DNA from: PALSA-1004 sp041483135
GTDB taxonomy: Bacteria; Pseudomonadota; Gammaproteobacteria; Burkholderiales; SG8-41
Reading direction: 5' to 3'
Assembly: GCA_041483135.1 (NCBI GenBank)
Contig: JBGPFE010000006.1
Location: 62,001-126,000, forward strand
DNA: 64,000 nucleotides
The notes under the pieces are model-generated. The model was given only the letters and a program-made list of their open reading frames with translations. It had not been told where the DNA came from and searched no databases. Below, piece after piece: positions 49,601-57,804 of the stretch. Positions within the stretch are counted from its first letter, which is position 1; the number at the start of each line of letters is the position of its first letter. Position numbers and translations under genes: made by a program.

Positions 49601-50454
49601 TCCACGTCGGCAGTAATCTCGGCGAGCTCGCCTTTTTTCAGACCGGTCCAGATACGCACGGCGCCGGCGCCATGCGGAAAATAAACCGGGAACGGCACCC
49701 AGGCGCGCCAGGCTGCGATGTCGGTATACGCGAGCTGCGCGAACAGCTGACCGTTCCATTGCGCGAGCGCCTGCACGGTTCTGCCGGTGAAATCGCCGCG
49801 CACATCGAGCGGCGTTGCAATATTTGCAGGCGGCACGGCCTGCAGGCCGAAGCGGTGACGGCGGCCGTTGTTCTCAAGACGAAAATCGACCCTCTTCAGT
49901 GCCAGGCCGGGCGCACCGCGCATCTCATCCTGCCACGTGATCGCCGCATCGCGAATCACGATCTCCTGCTGCCGCAGCAGCCAGTCCGAAAAGCCGGTGT
50001 TGGCCGTGCCTTCGGTCAGCTCGATACCGGCGATGGAGACCACGCCGCGCTTGTCGCGCGCGACGTGGAAATCGGGACGCTCGATTTCGAGCGAGTCGAA
50101 ACGCGGCTCCCAATACACCAGCGACCACCACGACAGAGTGCTGTCGACGCGCTCGAGCTTGAGCGCGGGCTGCCCGGCGTTGTCGAACACCGCGAGATTG
50201 TTGAGCGTCAACTGCAGGTTAAGCCCGCTCCACCGGCCTTCCAGCTTGCCGATCGTGATGTGCTGTTTGGTCGCTGCGCTCAGATCGCGCGCGATGGTTT
50301 CGCGATAGCTCTCGATGTTCGGCAGCAACCAGAAACGCACGCCGGCCACGACCAGCGCGAACACGAAACCGCAAATCAGTACCGCCCAGGTCATCACGCG
50401 GTAAACCCAGAGCGTGCTGATGTGCAGCCACTTGAAGATGGAAAATGCCGGCAC
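46612..50454 (-). CDS. yhdP: YhdP family AsmA-like protein
   Basis: A 1280-residue protein with one N-terminal helix (MTWAVLICGFVFALVVAGVR) and a very long beta-rich periplasmic region. It belongs to the AsmA-like/YhdP group, whose members span the periplasm and carry phospholipids to the outer membrane. NIESYRETIARDLSAATKQH and IGKLEGRWSGLNLQLTLNNL are typical N-terminal sequences; the C-terminal YPSMSDSVSVAGALIGGPIA marks the family end. It diverges from glnE, 21 bases away, the usual neighbour in betaproteobacteria. Its end overlaps the next gene by 4 bases. Confidence 0.92.
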   Translation of the reverse strand: MPAFSIFKWLHISTLWVYRVMTWAVLICGFVFALVVAGVRFWLLPNIESYRETIARDLSAATKQHITIGKLEGRWSGLNLQLTLNNLAVFDNAGQPALKLERVDSTLSWWSLVYWEPRFDSLEIERPDFHVARDKRGVVSIAGIELTEGTANTGFSDWLLRQQEIVIRDAAITWQDEMRGAPGLALKRVDFRLENNGRRHRFGLQAVPPANIATPLDVRGDFTGRTVQALAQWNGQLFAQLAYTDIAAWRAWVPFPVYFPHGAGAVRIWTGLKKGELAEITADVELSQVKTRLGKELPELELDALKGRVGWKQLDDGFEVSTSKLGMTTYAYTLQPMDFLLRYRYGSAGRPPRGELQANALDLEPLVALADHLPFEPELRKDLASYAPRGSVYDIAVKWNGSWPQSQQYSVKARFVNLGLNAVGRLPGFAGASGTIDGNERGGTFYLNTHSAAVELPLVFREKLAFDVLTAQVAWAKKGEQYEIKLNNISFSNPDLVGSVFGTYQTTVDSRGVIDLSGHLTHADARSIGRYIPLRVGERGRNWLDTALLGGVSNDVKLRLKGNLNDFPFPEGRGGVLEVVARVTGGVLDYVNSWPKMENIEGDLTFRGRRMDVLVRDASILGARLAHVRAEIPDLGVPDRVLTVNGEAEGPTGEFLSFIEQSPVINLIDRFTENIHAEGRGRLALKLVIPFNDTHNTKLAGAYQFINNKIESDDFFFPVEQVNGKLEFSESGVRVPGSATMTVLGGPATLTGATQRDGTVLVSMAGRVNLDNFRRPNTAAWTQALHGAADWKAAVTLRKRFADIVVDSTLQGIASDLPAPLAKSAADSMPLKLERRVTGVQQDTLSFALGNIVSAQLQRRKDGAKSVVERGTVNLGGNAADPERKGIWITGGLKSLDLDQWLVLWKSDFGGGSTDLAGLDVKFGTLDLFGRRFNELAISGSAQGSVWRTALVGRELVGELTWQSQGKGKVTARMKNLVVPAVTQSKPAPVSDRDQPLELPALDIYADNFQVHQASLGKLELTAVPDGRDWKLERLRVINPDATLNIDGVWQGWLTQPRTMVNVKLEVNDIGKLLVRLGQPEGVRRGTAKLEGPLSWSGNPSELDYATLSGNFVLDANKGQFVKLDPGIGKLLGVLSLQSLPRRLSLDFRDIFSEGLAFDEIVGTVKVNRGIASTENFRILGPAVRIQMSGEVDLAQETQKLRVKVYPSMSDSVSVAGALIGGPIAGIAAFVAQKLLKDPIDQITAYEYGVSGTWADPQVSKIESAQSTAADKPQALEKSK

Positions 50455-50475
50455 GTTGCGCGCTAAACCAATAAA

Positions 50476-53214
50476 ATGTCAGATATTTCAGCCAATTATA
50501 ACCCGAAGGGTATGAGCGTACCTAACGATCCAGATGCCACCGACGCTGACGCGATAGTGCGTCACGCTACCGGGCTGTCGCGCTTTGCGCGCCGGCTGCT
50601 CGCTGCCGAACCCGGTCTGCTGCCGCCCGCCTGCGTGGGCGAGCCATACGCCGCCGACCGGATGCGCGCTGACCTCACCGCCGTGGATACGACGGACGAA
50701 GCAGCGCTCAAGCATGCGTTGCGGGACTTGCGCAAGCGCGTGATGCTGCGCGTGATCGCGCGAGACCTGGGCGGGCTGGCGACCCTGAATGAAGTCGTCA
50801 CCACGGTCACCGAGCTTGCCGACATTTCAATTTCGACCGCGGTTGCGCATCTGGAGCGCTGGCTGGCGGCGCAATACGGCGAACCGGTCGGCGCCGACGG
50901 CGGCCGCGCGCAGAAGCTTCACGTGATCGCCATGGGCAAACTCGGCGGCCGCGAGCTGAATGTGTCGTCCGACATCGACCTCGTGTTCGTTTATCCCGAG
51001 GAAGGCGAAACGCGCGGCACGCGGCCCCTGAGCAATCACGAGTTTTTCATCCACCTGGCGCGCCGCTTGATCGCATTGCTGAACGACATGACCGCTGACG
51101 GCTATGTATTCCGCGTCGACATGCGGTTGCGCCCGCTCGGCAACGACGGGCCGCTCGCCTGCGGCTTCGACATGCTCGAAAACTATTTCGTGACGCAGGG
51201 TCGCGAATGGGAGCGCTATGCGTGGATCAAGGGGCGCGTGGTGTGCGGCGACCGCGCGCAGGAGCTCACTGACCTGGTGCGGCCGTTTGTGTTCCGCCGC
51301 CATCTCGACTACAGCGCATTCGAGTCGCTGCGCGAGCTGCACCGTGAAGTGCGGCGCGAAGTCGAGCGCCGCGATATTCGCGACAATATCAAGCTCGGGC
51401 CCGGCGGCATCCGCGAGATCGAATTCATCGCCCAGCTGTTCCAGCTGATCCGGGGCGGCCGCGATGCCGCTTTGCGCGAGCAGCCGACGCTCACCGTGCT
51501 GCCGCTGCTGGCGGCGCGCAACCTGCTGCCCCCCTCCGCGGTGCAGGAACTAATCGACGCTTATGTATTCCTGCGCAATCTCGAGCACCGTCTGCAATAC
51601 CTCGACGACAAGCAAACGCAGTCACTGCCTGGTACCGCTGAAGACCAGGCGCTGATCGCTGCGGCAATGAATTGCTCCGACCATGCGGCACTGCGCACGC
51701 AGCTCGATCATCATCGCGGCAACGTGACGCGCCACTTCGAAATCATCTTCGCCGCGTCGCGAGACGACGCGCATCCGCTGGCGGGGCTGTGGCGCGCCGG
51801 TGATGAAGATTGGCAAGTCGACACGCTGCGCGAGCTCGGCTACCGCGACCCGCAGCAAACGCTGGCGCGGATCGCCGCGCTGCGCAAAAGCCCCCGCGTG
51901 CAGCAGATGCCGCAGGCGAGCCAGGCGCGCATGGAGCGGCTGGTGCCGCTAGTGATCGAAATCGCCGCGGGATTGCCCGGTCCGGACGCGACGCTCGAGC
52001 GCATGCTGTGGCTCCTCGAGAGCATCTGTCGGCGCGAAGCGTATCTCGCTTTGCTGCTGCAATATCCGCAGACCATTGAACGCGGCGCGCGGCTGGCCAG
52101 CGCGAGCCCGTGGGCGGCCGCATATCTCGCACGCCAGCCGATTCTGCTCGACGAGCTGCTCGATACCCGCACGCTGTACGCGGCGCCCGACTGGACGCAA
52201 CTCAGGTCGCTGCTGCGCCACCAGCTCGATGAGGCGGCCGGAGACAGCGAGCGCCAGATGGACGTGCTGCGCCATTTCAAGCACGCCCAGACCATGCGCC
52301 TGCTGGCGCAGGACCTTGCAGGCGAGCTGCCGCTCGAAAAACTTTCCGATCGTTTGAGCGATCTCGCCGATCTGATTCTGTCGGAGGTGCTGCGCATCAC
52401 CTGGCAGGGATTGCGCACCCGGCATTGCGACGAGCCGCGCTTCGCGATCGTCGCTTACGGCAAGCTGGGCGGCAAGGAACTCGGCTACGCATCCGATCTC
52501 GATCTGATCTTCCTTTATCACGACGCGGCGCCGGAGGCAGCCGAAAACTACGCGCGGCTCGCGCAACGCATCAATAATTGGTTGACCAGCCTCACGCCCG
52601 CGGGTGTGCTGTACGAAACCGACCTGCGGCTGCGCCCCGACGGCGTCAGCGGCCTGCTGGTGAGCTCGCTCGAAGGATTCGCCCGGTACCAGCGCAAGCA
52701 GGCGTGGGTATGGGAGCACCAGGCGCTGACGCGCGCGCGCTGCGTCGCCGGCGACCGCGACATCGAACACCGCTTCGAGGATATTCGCACCGAAGTGCTG
52801 CGCCAACACCGCGACCTCGCGCAGCTGCGTGGCGAAGTGGTCACCATGCGCGACAAAATGCTCGCGGCGCACCCCAACACGGGCGGCCGCTTCGACATCA
52901 AGCACGACCGCGGCGGATTGATCGATGTCGAATTCGTCGTCCAGTATCTGGTGCTCGGCTTTTCACACCAATACGCCGGGCTGACCGGCAACATCGGCAA
53001 CCTTGCGCTGCTCAAGCTCGCTGCAAAGCTGGGGCTGATCGCGGACGCCGAGGCGCAGGCCGCACACGACGCATACCGCCGCTTCCGCCAGTTGCAGCAC
53101 GCGCTGCGGCTGCAGGGCGACAAATACGCACGCGTCGAAGCTGCGATGCTCGCGCCCGAAATCGCGGCCGTGAAGAAACTGTGGGAGAGCGTGCCCGACG
53201 CGGTACGCCGGTAA
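50476..53214 (+). CDS. glnE: Bifunctional glutamine synthetase adenylyltransferase/deadenylyltransferase
   Basis: A 912-residue enzyme that adds AMP to, and removes it from, glutamine synthetase in response to PII and glutamine. Both nucleotidyltransferase domains are present: AMGKLGGRELNVSSDIDLVF in the N-terminal removing half and AYGKLGGKELGYASDLDLIF in the C-terminal adding half, each with its DxD pair. Helical linkers contain GPGGIREIEFIAQLFQL and HDRGGLIDVEFVVQYLVL. An ATG at 50512 is a possible later start. Length is normal. Confidence 0.95.
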   Translation: MSDISANYNPKGMSVPNDPDATDADAIVRHATGLSRFARRLLAAEPGLLPPACVGEPYAADRMRADLTAVDTTDEAALKHALRDLRKRVMLRVIARDLGGLATLNEVVTTVTELADISISTAVAHLERWLAAQYGEPVGADGGRAQKLHVIAMGKLGGRELNVSSDIDLVFVYPEEGETRGTRPLSNHEFFIHLARRLIALLNDMTADGYVFRVDMRLRPLGNDGPLACGFDMLENYFVTQGREWERYAWIKGRVVCGDRAQELTDLVRPFVFRRHLDYSAFESLRELHREVRREVERRDIRDNIKLGPGGIREIEFIAQLFQLIRGGRDAALREQPTLTVLPLLAARNLLPPSAVQELIDAYVFLRNLEHRLQYLDDKQTQSLPGTAEDQALIAAAMNCSDHAALRTQLDHHRGNVTRHFEIIFAASRDDAHPLAGLWRAGDEDWQVDTLRELGYRDPQQTLARIAALRKSPRVQQMPQASQARMERLVPLVIEIAAGLPGPDATLERMLWLLESICRREAYLALLLQYPQTIERGARLASASPWAAAYLARQPILLDELLDTRTLYAAPDWTQLRSLLRHQLDEAAGDSERQMDVLRHFKHAQTMRLLAQDLAGELPLEKLSDRLSDLADLILSEVLRITWQGLRTRHCDEPRFAIVAYGKLGGKELGYASDLDLIFLYHDAAPEAAENYARLAQRINNWLTSLTPAGVLYETDLRLRPDGVSGLLVSSLEGFARYQRKQAWVWEHQALTRARCVAGDRDIEHRFEDIRTEVLRQHRDLAQLRGEVVTMRDKMLAAHPNTGGRFDIKHDRGGLIDVEFVVQYLVLGFSHQYAGLTGNIGNLALLKLAAKLGLIADAEAQAAHDAYRRFRQLQHALRLQGDKYARVEAAMLAPEIAAVKKLWESVPDAVRR

Positions 53215-53234
53215 AGCGCGCCGGTAAAACGCCG

Positions 53235-54533
53235 TTACGCGACTACGGCCCGGTAGCCGGCCGCCCGCGGCAGCTTGGCAATCAGCCGGTAGGAAGTCAG
53301 TTGGCGGAGGCCCTTGACGGTGACCGATTCAGGGCCTTCGAACTGATATAGATTGCGCAGGTGGTGATAGGTCGTTGCATCGACCAGGATGCCGCCGGCG
53401 GTCGCCTCGGTCGCGAGCCGGCTCGCGATGTTGACGGTGTTGCCCCACAAGTCGTAAATGAATTTCTTGACGCCGATCACACCCGCCACCACCGGCCCGC
53501 TGCCGATGCCGATATGGATGCCGAGCGGCTTGCTGGTGTACGTCGTGCGCACCGCAATCTTGTCGCGTATTTCAAGCGCCATATCGGCAAGCGCCTCGGT
53601 ATATTCGGTGCTGCTATCGAGCAGGCCGCCGGCCACCATGTAGGCATCGCCGATGGTCTTGATTTTCTCGAGGCCGTAGTTTTCGGCGAGCATGTCGAAC
53701 CAGGAAAATATCTCGTTCAGCAGCGCCACCATGTCGCGCGGCGGCATTTCCTCCGACAAGCGCGTGAAATCGGTCAGGTCGGCGAACATGACAGTGCAAT
53801 CGGCGATGCCGTCGGCGATCACGCTCGTGTCGCGTTTCAGCCGCTCGGCGATGTGCCCGGGCAGCACGTTGAGCAGCAATCGCTCCGAGCGCTCCTGCTC
53901 GATCGTCAGCAGGCGGTGCTGCTCGTCGAGTTCACGCTTAAGGCGGTCTTTCTCGCGCACGAAATAGATCACGAGCAGATAAACGATGGTCGACATCGCG
54001 GCGAAATTGAGCACGAAGAACACCGCGATGGTCTGCAGCGGCAAACCGGTCTGCTTTTCGGCGCCGTAGGCAAGATAATAATCGAAGAAACCCGAGACCG
54101 CGGTCATCACGATATAAGCAAAGAACCACGGCACCGACTCCCTCGGTCCCTGGAAGATCATCACGCCGATCGGCGCCAGCAGCGCCCACAGCATCACGCC
54201 GGACGAGGTAACGTAACTGCCGATCGACCACTGCATGATGAACGGCACGAACAGGTAGAGGCAGGTCTGCGCGAAGCGGAAGAACTCGAAATTGAGCTTC
54301 CACACGTAGATGCCGAGCGTGGTGGCGGACACCGCGAGATAGAGCAACGGCACCGTCGCCGAATACTTGATTCCCATCGCGTGGTAGATCACGAGCCACA
54401 GCATCGCCGCGAACCCCATCAGGCCGCACGCGAAAATCAGCAGCGTTTTGTGCAGCTTTTGTTCTTCGCTATCAGTCGGCCTGATAACGCGACTGCTCAC
54501 CCTGCCGAGCAGGCTGCTGACGGGATCCGGCAT
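53235..54533 (-). CDS. Membrane class III adenylate cyclase
   Basis: A 432-residue protein: six membrane helices in the first 190 residues, a short coiled coil (KDRLKRELDEQHRLLTIEQE), then a class III cyclase domain. Metal-binding Asp residues lie in MFADLTDFTRLS and IKTIGDAYMVAGG. Lys in KIKTIGDAY and Asp in YDLWGNTVNIASRL choose ATP over GTP, and the Asn/Arg of NTVNIASR are intact. It should therefore make cAMP. The ATG at 54533 has GGAG 10 bases upstream; an ATG at 54563 is an alternative. A cNMP-binding protein is encoded at 38523. Confidence 0.88.
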   Translation of the reverse strand: MPDPVSSLLGRVSSRVIRPTDSEEQKLHKTLLIFACGLMGFAAMLWLVIYHAMGIKYSATVPLLYLAVSATTLGIYVWKLNFEFFRFAQTCLYLFVPFIMQWSIGSYVTSSGVMLWALLAPIGVMIFQGPRESVPWFFAYIVMTAVSGFFDYYLAYGAEKQTGLPLQTIAVFFVLNFAAMSTIVYLLVIYFVREKDRLKRELDEQHRLLTIEQERSERLLLNVLPGHIAERLKRDTSVIADGIADCTVMFADLTDFTRLSEEMPPRDMVALLNEIFSWFDMLAENYGLEKIKTIGDAYMVAGGLLDSSTEYTEALADMALEIRDKIAVRTTYTSKPLGIHIGIGSGPVVAGVIGVKKFIYDLWGNTVNIASRLATEATAGGILVDATTYHHLRNLYQFEGPESVTVKGLRQLTSYRLIAKLPRAAGYRAVVA

Positions 54534-54574
54534 TGAGAATGAACTCCAGTTTCTTATTGGCATCCAGCAGGTTA

Positions 54575-54602
54575 CTGTGTGACCGTGACTTTTTGCACAC
54601 AG
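54575..54602. promoter_or_regulatory. Inverted repeat upstream of the cyclase gene
   Basis: CTGTGTG (54575-54581) and CACACAG (54596-54602) form a perfect 7-bp inverted repeat separated by 14 bases, 40-70 bases before the cyclase start and in the 250-base divergent gap to ilvE. It could be an operator or a small hairpin. Nothing else clear is seen in that gap. Confidence 0.3.
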
Positions 54603-54783
54603 TGCCGCGGAAATACGTTAGATATTTACATCAATCAATTTTGCGGTCAAGGAAAGTCGGTAATTTGATCAAAATAGATACGTCCCCCACGGCATCTGGC
54701 GCTTGCTCTCGCAGCTTGCGGGCATGGGGCAGCGATCAGTGAAATAAGCTAAAATTCATGTTTTTTGAGCGGAGTGCTGACCA

Positions 54784-55710
54784 ATGTCGATGGCCGACCG
54801 TGACGGGCACATCTGGTATGACGGCAAACTCGTGCCCTGGCGTGACGCAACCACGCACGTGCTGACCCATTCGCTGCACTATGGGCTGGCGGTGTTCGAG
54901 GGTTTGCGCGCCTACAACACCGTCCGCGGCACCGCCATCTTCCGGCTCAAAGAGCATACCGAGCGGCTGTTCAACTCGGCGCACATCTACATGATGAAAA
55001 TCCCGTACAGCCGGGAAGCCCTCATGGCAGCGCACAAGGAGGTGGTGCGCGCCAACAAGCTCGAGTCGTGTTACATCCGCCCGATCGCGTTCTACGGCTC
55101 GGAAAAAATGGGCGTGTCGCCCAAGGGCGTGTCGACGCACGTCGCGATTGCGGCCTGGCCGTGGGGCGCCTATCTCGGCACTGAAGCGCTCGAGAAAGGC
55201 ATCCGCGTCAAGACCTCGTCCCACGCCCGGCACCACGTCAACGTTTCGATGTGCCGCGCCAAATACTCTGGCACGTATGCCAACTCGATCCTCGCTAATC
55301 TCGAGGCAACCGAGCACGGCTACGATGAAGGGCTGCTGCTCGACGTCGACGGCTTTGTCGCCGAAGGCTCGGGGGAAAACCTGTTCATGGTCAAGGACGG
55401 CAGGATCTATGAGCCCGAGCTCACCAGCGCGCTGATCGGCATCACCCGCCAGTCGGTGATCACGCTAGCGCAGGAAATGGGCTACACCGTCGCCGCCAGG
55501 CGCATCACGCGCGACGATTTGTACATCGCCGATGAGGCGTTCTTTACCGGCACCGCGGCGGAAGTGACGCCGATCCGCGAACTCGATGGCCGCACCATCG
55601 GCGCGGGCAAGACCGGCCCGATCACCGCCCGGCTGCAGAAAGCGTTTTTCGACGTCGTCAACGGCAAGAACGACAAGTACCGCGACTGGCTCACGCCGGT
55701 TGCCGCGTAA
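54784..55710 (+). CDS. ilvE: Branched-chain amino acid aminotransferase
   Basis: A 308-residue PLP enzyme, fold type IV, for the last step of Leu, Ile and Val synthesis. IWYDGKLVPWRDATTHVLTH and HYGLAVFEGLRAYNT at the N-terminus, the Lys region CRAKYSGTYANSILANLEAT, EGSGENLFMVKDG and FFTGTAAEVTPIRELDGR are all typical. The ATG at 54784 is the family start. It is followed after 2 bases by the zinc-finger gene and then waaF, a common betaproteobacterial order. Confidence 0.95.
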   Translation: MSMADRDGHIWYDGKLVPWRDATTHVLTHSLHYGLAVFEGLRAYNTVRGTAIFRLKEHTERLFNSAHIYMMKIPYSREALMAAHKEVVRANKLESCYIRPIAFYGSEKMGVSPKGVSTHVAIAAWPWGAYLGTEALEKGIRVKTSSHARHHVNVSMCRAKYSGTYANSILANLEATEHGYDEGLLLDVDGFVAEGSGENLFMVKDGRIYEPELTSALIGITRQSVITLAQEMGYTVAARRITRDDLYIADEAFFTGTAAEVTPIRELDGRTIGAGKTGPITARLQKAFFDVVNGKNDKYRDWLTPVAA

Positions 55711-55712
55711 GC

Positions 55713-55916
55713 ATGACTCAACAGACCGAAAACAAGCAGCGTCATATCGAAGTCACGGCGGCGGATCTGCCGCTGCATTGCCCGACGCCGGCAATGCTGC
55801 TGTGGAATGCGCATCCACGCGTGTTTTTGCCGATCGAAAAAACCGGTGACGCGCTGTGCCCGTATTGCGGCACGAAGTACACCTTGAAGGGCGGCCCGGT
55901 GAAGGTCGCGCATTAG
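55713..55916 (+). CDS. Small zinc-finger protein (zf-CHCC family)
   Basis: A 67-residue protein. HCPTPAMLLWNAHPRVFLPI and ALCPYCGTKYTLKG give the Cys and His zinc ligands of the family related to the NDUFS6 subunit of complex I. Such proteins are encoded directly after ilvE in many betaproteobacteria; function is unknown. It ends before the heptamer/REP region that leads to waaF. Confidence 0.88.
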   Translation: MTQQTENKQRHIEVTAADLPLHCPTPAMLLWNAHPRVFLPIEKTGDALCPYCGTKYTLKGGPVKVAH

Positions 55917-55922
55917 CGCGCC

Positions 55923-56035
55923 GTGAGGGGTCAGGGGTGCCCCCCCTCCCCGGCCCTCCCCTAATATCGGGGGCGGGAGTCGTACGAAGTGCGGGGTTTT
56001 GCCTTTCCCCCTTCACTCATTCACCCTTTCACTCA
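55923..56035. repeat. Heptamer/octamer arrays flanking a REP-like segment, upstream of waaF
   Basis: The first arm is GTGAGGG, GTCAGGG, GTGCCCC (55923-55943). A C-rich REP-like segment follows (CCCTCCCCGGCCCTCCCC then GGGGGCGGGAG), similar to the one between tldD and greB. The second arm is TTCACTCA, TTCACCCT, TTCACTCA (56012-56035), ending two bases before the waaF ATG. Confidence 0.78.
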
Positions 56036-56037
56036 TC

Positions 56038-57057
56038 ATGCCTCGTATCCTCGTCATAGCCCCATCCTGGGTCGGCGACGCGGTGCTCGCGCAACCGCTG
56101 TTCAAACGCCTGCACGAGCGCCATCGCGAACTTACGCTTGATATACTGGCGCCGCCATGGACGCGCGCGTTGTTCGCGCGCATGCCGGAAATAAACTCCA
56201 CCATCGACAGCCCGTTCGGCCACAGCGAGCTCGCGCTGAAACGCCGCTACGCGCTCGCGCGCAGCCTCGCCGCGCAGCGCTACGAGCAGGCGATCGTGCT
56301 GCCGAATTCCTTCAAGTCAGCGCTGATCCCGTTGTTTGCCGGCATACCCGTGCGCACCGGGTTTATCGGAGAAGCGCGCTGGGGACTGCTCAACGACACG
56401 CGCCGGCTCGATAAACGAACCATGCCGTTGATGGTCGAGCGCTTTGCGCTGCTCGCCGAGGCGCCGGGTGACGGAATCAAGCGCCCGCTGGCGGCGGCCC
56501 GACTCAAAATCGATGAAGCGCAGCGCGCAGACACGCTGACCCGACTCGGGCTGGCCCTCAAACGGCCGGTCGCCGTGCTGTGCCCGGGCGCCGAATACGG
56601 GCCCGCCAAGCGCTGGCCTCCCGAATATTTCGCGGAGCTCGCGCAAAAGCTCGCCACCGCCGGCTTTGACGCGTGGCTCGCCGGATCGGCCAAGGATGCC
56701 GCGACCGGCGACGAGATCGCGCGTTTGAGCGGCAATACGTGCATCAACCTGTGCGGCAAGAGCACGCTCGCCGAAGCGATCGACCTCATGTCGTGTGCTG
56801 CGCTCGTCGTCAGCAACGATTCCGGCTTGATGCATATCGCCGCGGCGCTCGACAAACCACTCATGGCCATCTACGGCTCTAGCAGCCCGGCGTTCACGCC
56901 GCCATTGTCCGCCCGTGCGCAGATCGTCAGACTCGATCTGCCCTGCAGTCCGTGCTTCCAGCGCGAGTGCCCGCTCGGGCACTTCAACTGCATGCTCCAG
57001 CTCACGCCGCAGCAGGTCTGGAGCCGCATCGAATTTGATAAAATTCCATCATCATGA
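56038..57057 (+). CDS. waaF: ADP-heptose:LPS heptosyltransferase II
   Basis: A 339-residue GT9 glycosyltransferase that adds the second heptose to the LPS inner core. PRILVIAPSWVGDAVLAQPL is the N-terminal motif, CPGAEYGPAKRWPPEYFAEL and VVSNDSGLMHIAAALDKPLM the nucleotide-sugar region, and PCSPCFQRECPLGHFNCM the C-terminal cysteine segment typical of WaaF. The ATG at 56038 follows a TTCAC array and has no Shine-Dalgarno. A longer frame (55999) is translated repeat. It overlaps the next gene by 4 bases. Confidence 0.94.
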   Translation: MPRILVIAPSWVGDAVLAQPLFKRLHERHRELTLDILAPPWTRALFARMPEINSTIDSPFGHSELALKRRYALARSLAAQRYEQAIVLPNSFKSALIPLFAGIPVRTGFIGEARWGLLNDTRRLDKRTMPLMVERFALLAEAPGDGIKRPLAAARLKIDEAQRADTLTRLGLALKRPVAVLCPGAEYGPAKRWPPEYFAELAQKLATAGFDAWLAGSAKDAATGDEIARLSGNTCINLCGKSTLAEAIDLMSCAALVVSNDSGLMHIAAALDKPLMAIYGSSSPAFTPPLSARAQIVRLDLPCSPCFQRECPLGHFNCMLQLTPQQVWSRIEFDKIPSS

Positions 57058-57485
57058 AACGCACGATATTCACCACTCCGCAGGACGCCGAGGCGGCGTT
57101 CTACGAAGCGCTCGAGAAATCGGACCTCGACGCGATGATGGCGGTGTGGGCGGACGATGACGATATCGTATGTGTGCACCCCGGCGGCGCGCGGCTGGCG
57201 GGTGTCGCGCAGGTGCGCGAATCGTGGCGCCAGATTTTCGCCAGCGGCCAGACGCTGCGCTTCCGGCTGCGGCATCAGCAGTCGCTGAACGGCATGACGC
57301 TTGTCGTGCACAGCGCCTACGAGCAGATTTCGATCGCCGGCGAAGCGCGTGCGCGTAATCCCGTGATCACGACCAACATCTACATGCGAACCGAGACTGG
57401 CTGGCGCATGGTGGTGCACCATGCCTCGCCCGCCCCGGCGAGCCCCGAGTCCGACGGCAAGCGCGCGCCAAAAACCTTGCACTGA
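57054..57485 (+). CDS. SnoaL/NTF2-like domain protein (DUF4440-type)
   Basis: A 143-residue protein with an NTF2-like fold: AFYEALEKSDLDAMMAVWAD at the N-terminus, CVHPGGARLAGVAQVRESWR in the middle and NIYMRTETGWRMVVHHASPA at the end. These small barrels bind ligands or act as isomerases, but the fold alone does not tell the function. The ATGA overlap with waaF suggests translational coupling. A 319-base gap follows, with a hairpin and a heptamer pair. Confidence 0.85.
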   Translation: MKRTIFTTPQDAEAAFYEALEKSDLDAMMAVWADDDDIVCVHPGGARLAGVAQVRESWRQIFASGQTLRFRLRHQQSLNGMTLVVHSAYEQISIAGEARARNPVITTNIYMRTETGWRMVVHHASPAPASPESDGKRAPKTLH

Positions 57486-57541
57486 GAAAGCTCTAATCCG
57501 TTTCTGCCGTCAAACCAAGCTTTCACTAATTTGGGGGATTT

Positions 57542-57564
57542 ACAAGGGGGCGTCGTCCCCTTGT
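57542..57564. terminator. Hairpin after the waaF operon
   Basis: ACAAGGGG-GCGTCGT-CCCCTTGT has a perfect 8-bp stem and 7-base loop, 57 bases after the stop. There is no T-tract, so it may be a factor-assisted or weak terminator. Confidence 0.5.
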
Positions 57565-57703
57565 TCAGACATGAACTGAGCGCTGCACTTACGCGCGGCC
57601 GGCGGTATAATCAGCCACCCTCCCCCGCTTCACGATTGACGTATCGCGGCGCGTTTTCGTCGCGGCATCGGCCACGACGCGAATTATTCGCCGCTTAATT
57701 CGC

Positions 57704-57783
57704 GAAACGTGAATAGTGAAAGGTAAAGATGGAAACAAACCACGCTATGCTGAACGTTTCACGTTTCACTTTTCACTTTTCAC
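57704..57783. repeat. Inverted heptamer arrays upstream of the flavoprotein gene
   Basis: First arm: GAAACGT, GAATAGT, GAAAGGT (57704-57724). After 31 bases the second arm is GTTTCAC, GTTTCAC, TTTTCAC, TTTTCAC (57756-57783). It lies in the 319-base gap between the waaF operon and the flavoprotein gene; apart from this and the hairpin at 57542 nothing else is recognised there. Confidence 0.83.
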
Positions 57784-57804
57784 GCAACACAAATGAGGAG
57801 CGTG

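Noticed and set aside
46858..50466. A 1202-codon open frame antisense to yhdP
   Set aside because: It mirrors the codon structure of yhdP, is rich in Arg, His, Asp and Glu as GC-rich shadow frames are, and has no domain-like features.
54665..54672. TTGATCAA upstream of ilvE as a possible FNR/DNR site
   Set aside because: The two half-sites have no 4-base spacer, so it does not match the operator; ilvE is not an expected target.
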